Assembly: GCA_018065765.1 (NCBI GenBank)
Contig: JAGHSR010000062.1
Coordinates: 1 to 6,530, forward strand
Length of the DNA: 6,530 nt
Reading direction: 5' to 3'
Source: Candidatus Colicola coprequi
GTDB lineage: Bacteria; Bacteroidota; Bacteroidia; Bacteroidales; Paludibacteraceae
Shown one piece after another: positions 6,525 through 6,530 of this stretch (the first letter of the stretch is position 1; every line of letters starts with the position of its first letter). Under the pieces are notes generated by a model that searched no databases, was not told the DNA's origin, and saw only the letters and a list, made by a program, of their open reading frames with translations. A program made the translations under genes and the position numbers.

Positions 6525-6530
6525 CAACAA

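Overview
The window looks like chromosomal DNA of a gut-type Bacteroidales bacterium (Bacteroides, Phocaeicola or Prevotella relatives). Three signs support this. Promoters match the Bacteroidetes consensus (TTTG, 19-20 bp, TAnnTTTG) rather than TTGACA/TATAAT. Gene starts are AT-rich and lack clear Shine-Dalgarno sequences. The protein families (DUF1343/NamZ lipoprotein, fused FAD/Fe-S oxidoreductase, AAA_14-DUF4143 ATPase) are typical of that order. No species can be named from the sequence alone.

Layout. Positions 1-100 hold a structured non-coding stretch that repeats pieces of a tRNA-Ser 3' end. A complete tRNA-Ser(GCU) lies on the minus strand (130-219) with its own terminator (102-130) and promoter (295-325). 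That promoter is back to back with a plus-strand promoter (353-384) for a small two-module zinc-binding protein (413-871). After a 73-base gap with short direct repeats come two tightly coupled plus-strand genes: a NamZ-type exo-beta-N-acetylmuramidase lipoprotein (945-2189) and a 918-residue flavin/iron-sulfur 2-hydroxyacid dehydrogenase (2189-4945). They share one base in a TAATG overlap. A third operon gene, a beta-phosphoglucomutase-like HAD phosphatase, follows with an 8-base overlap but is broken. It keeps its N-terminus and a middle block, has lost roughly 100 codons between them, and stops at about 5160. A convergent, visibly AT-richer gene for an AAA ATPase with a DUF4143 tail (5173-6456, minus) lies directly against that break.

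How the genes may work together. NamZ-family enzymes release MurNAc from peptidoglycan fragments. Catabolism of MurNAc through a MurQ-type etherase releases D-lactate. The adjacent oxidoreductase belongs to a family that includes quinone- or flavin-linked D-lactate dehydrogenases. The coupled pair may therefore be a peptidoglycan-salvage unit that also burns the lactyl ether side chain. This is inference from family knowledge and gene overlap; no MurQ or MurK is visible here. The right side looks like a recombination scar where the operon's HAD gene was destroyed next to an acquired ATPase gene. No CRISPR array, transposase, integrase or clearly new system is visible. The most unusual points are the NamZ/dehydrogenase coupling, the doubly broken HAD gene and the split tRNA T-arm at the left edge.
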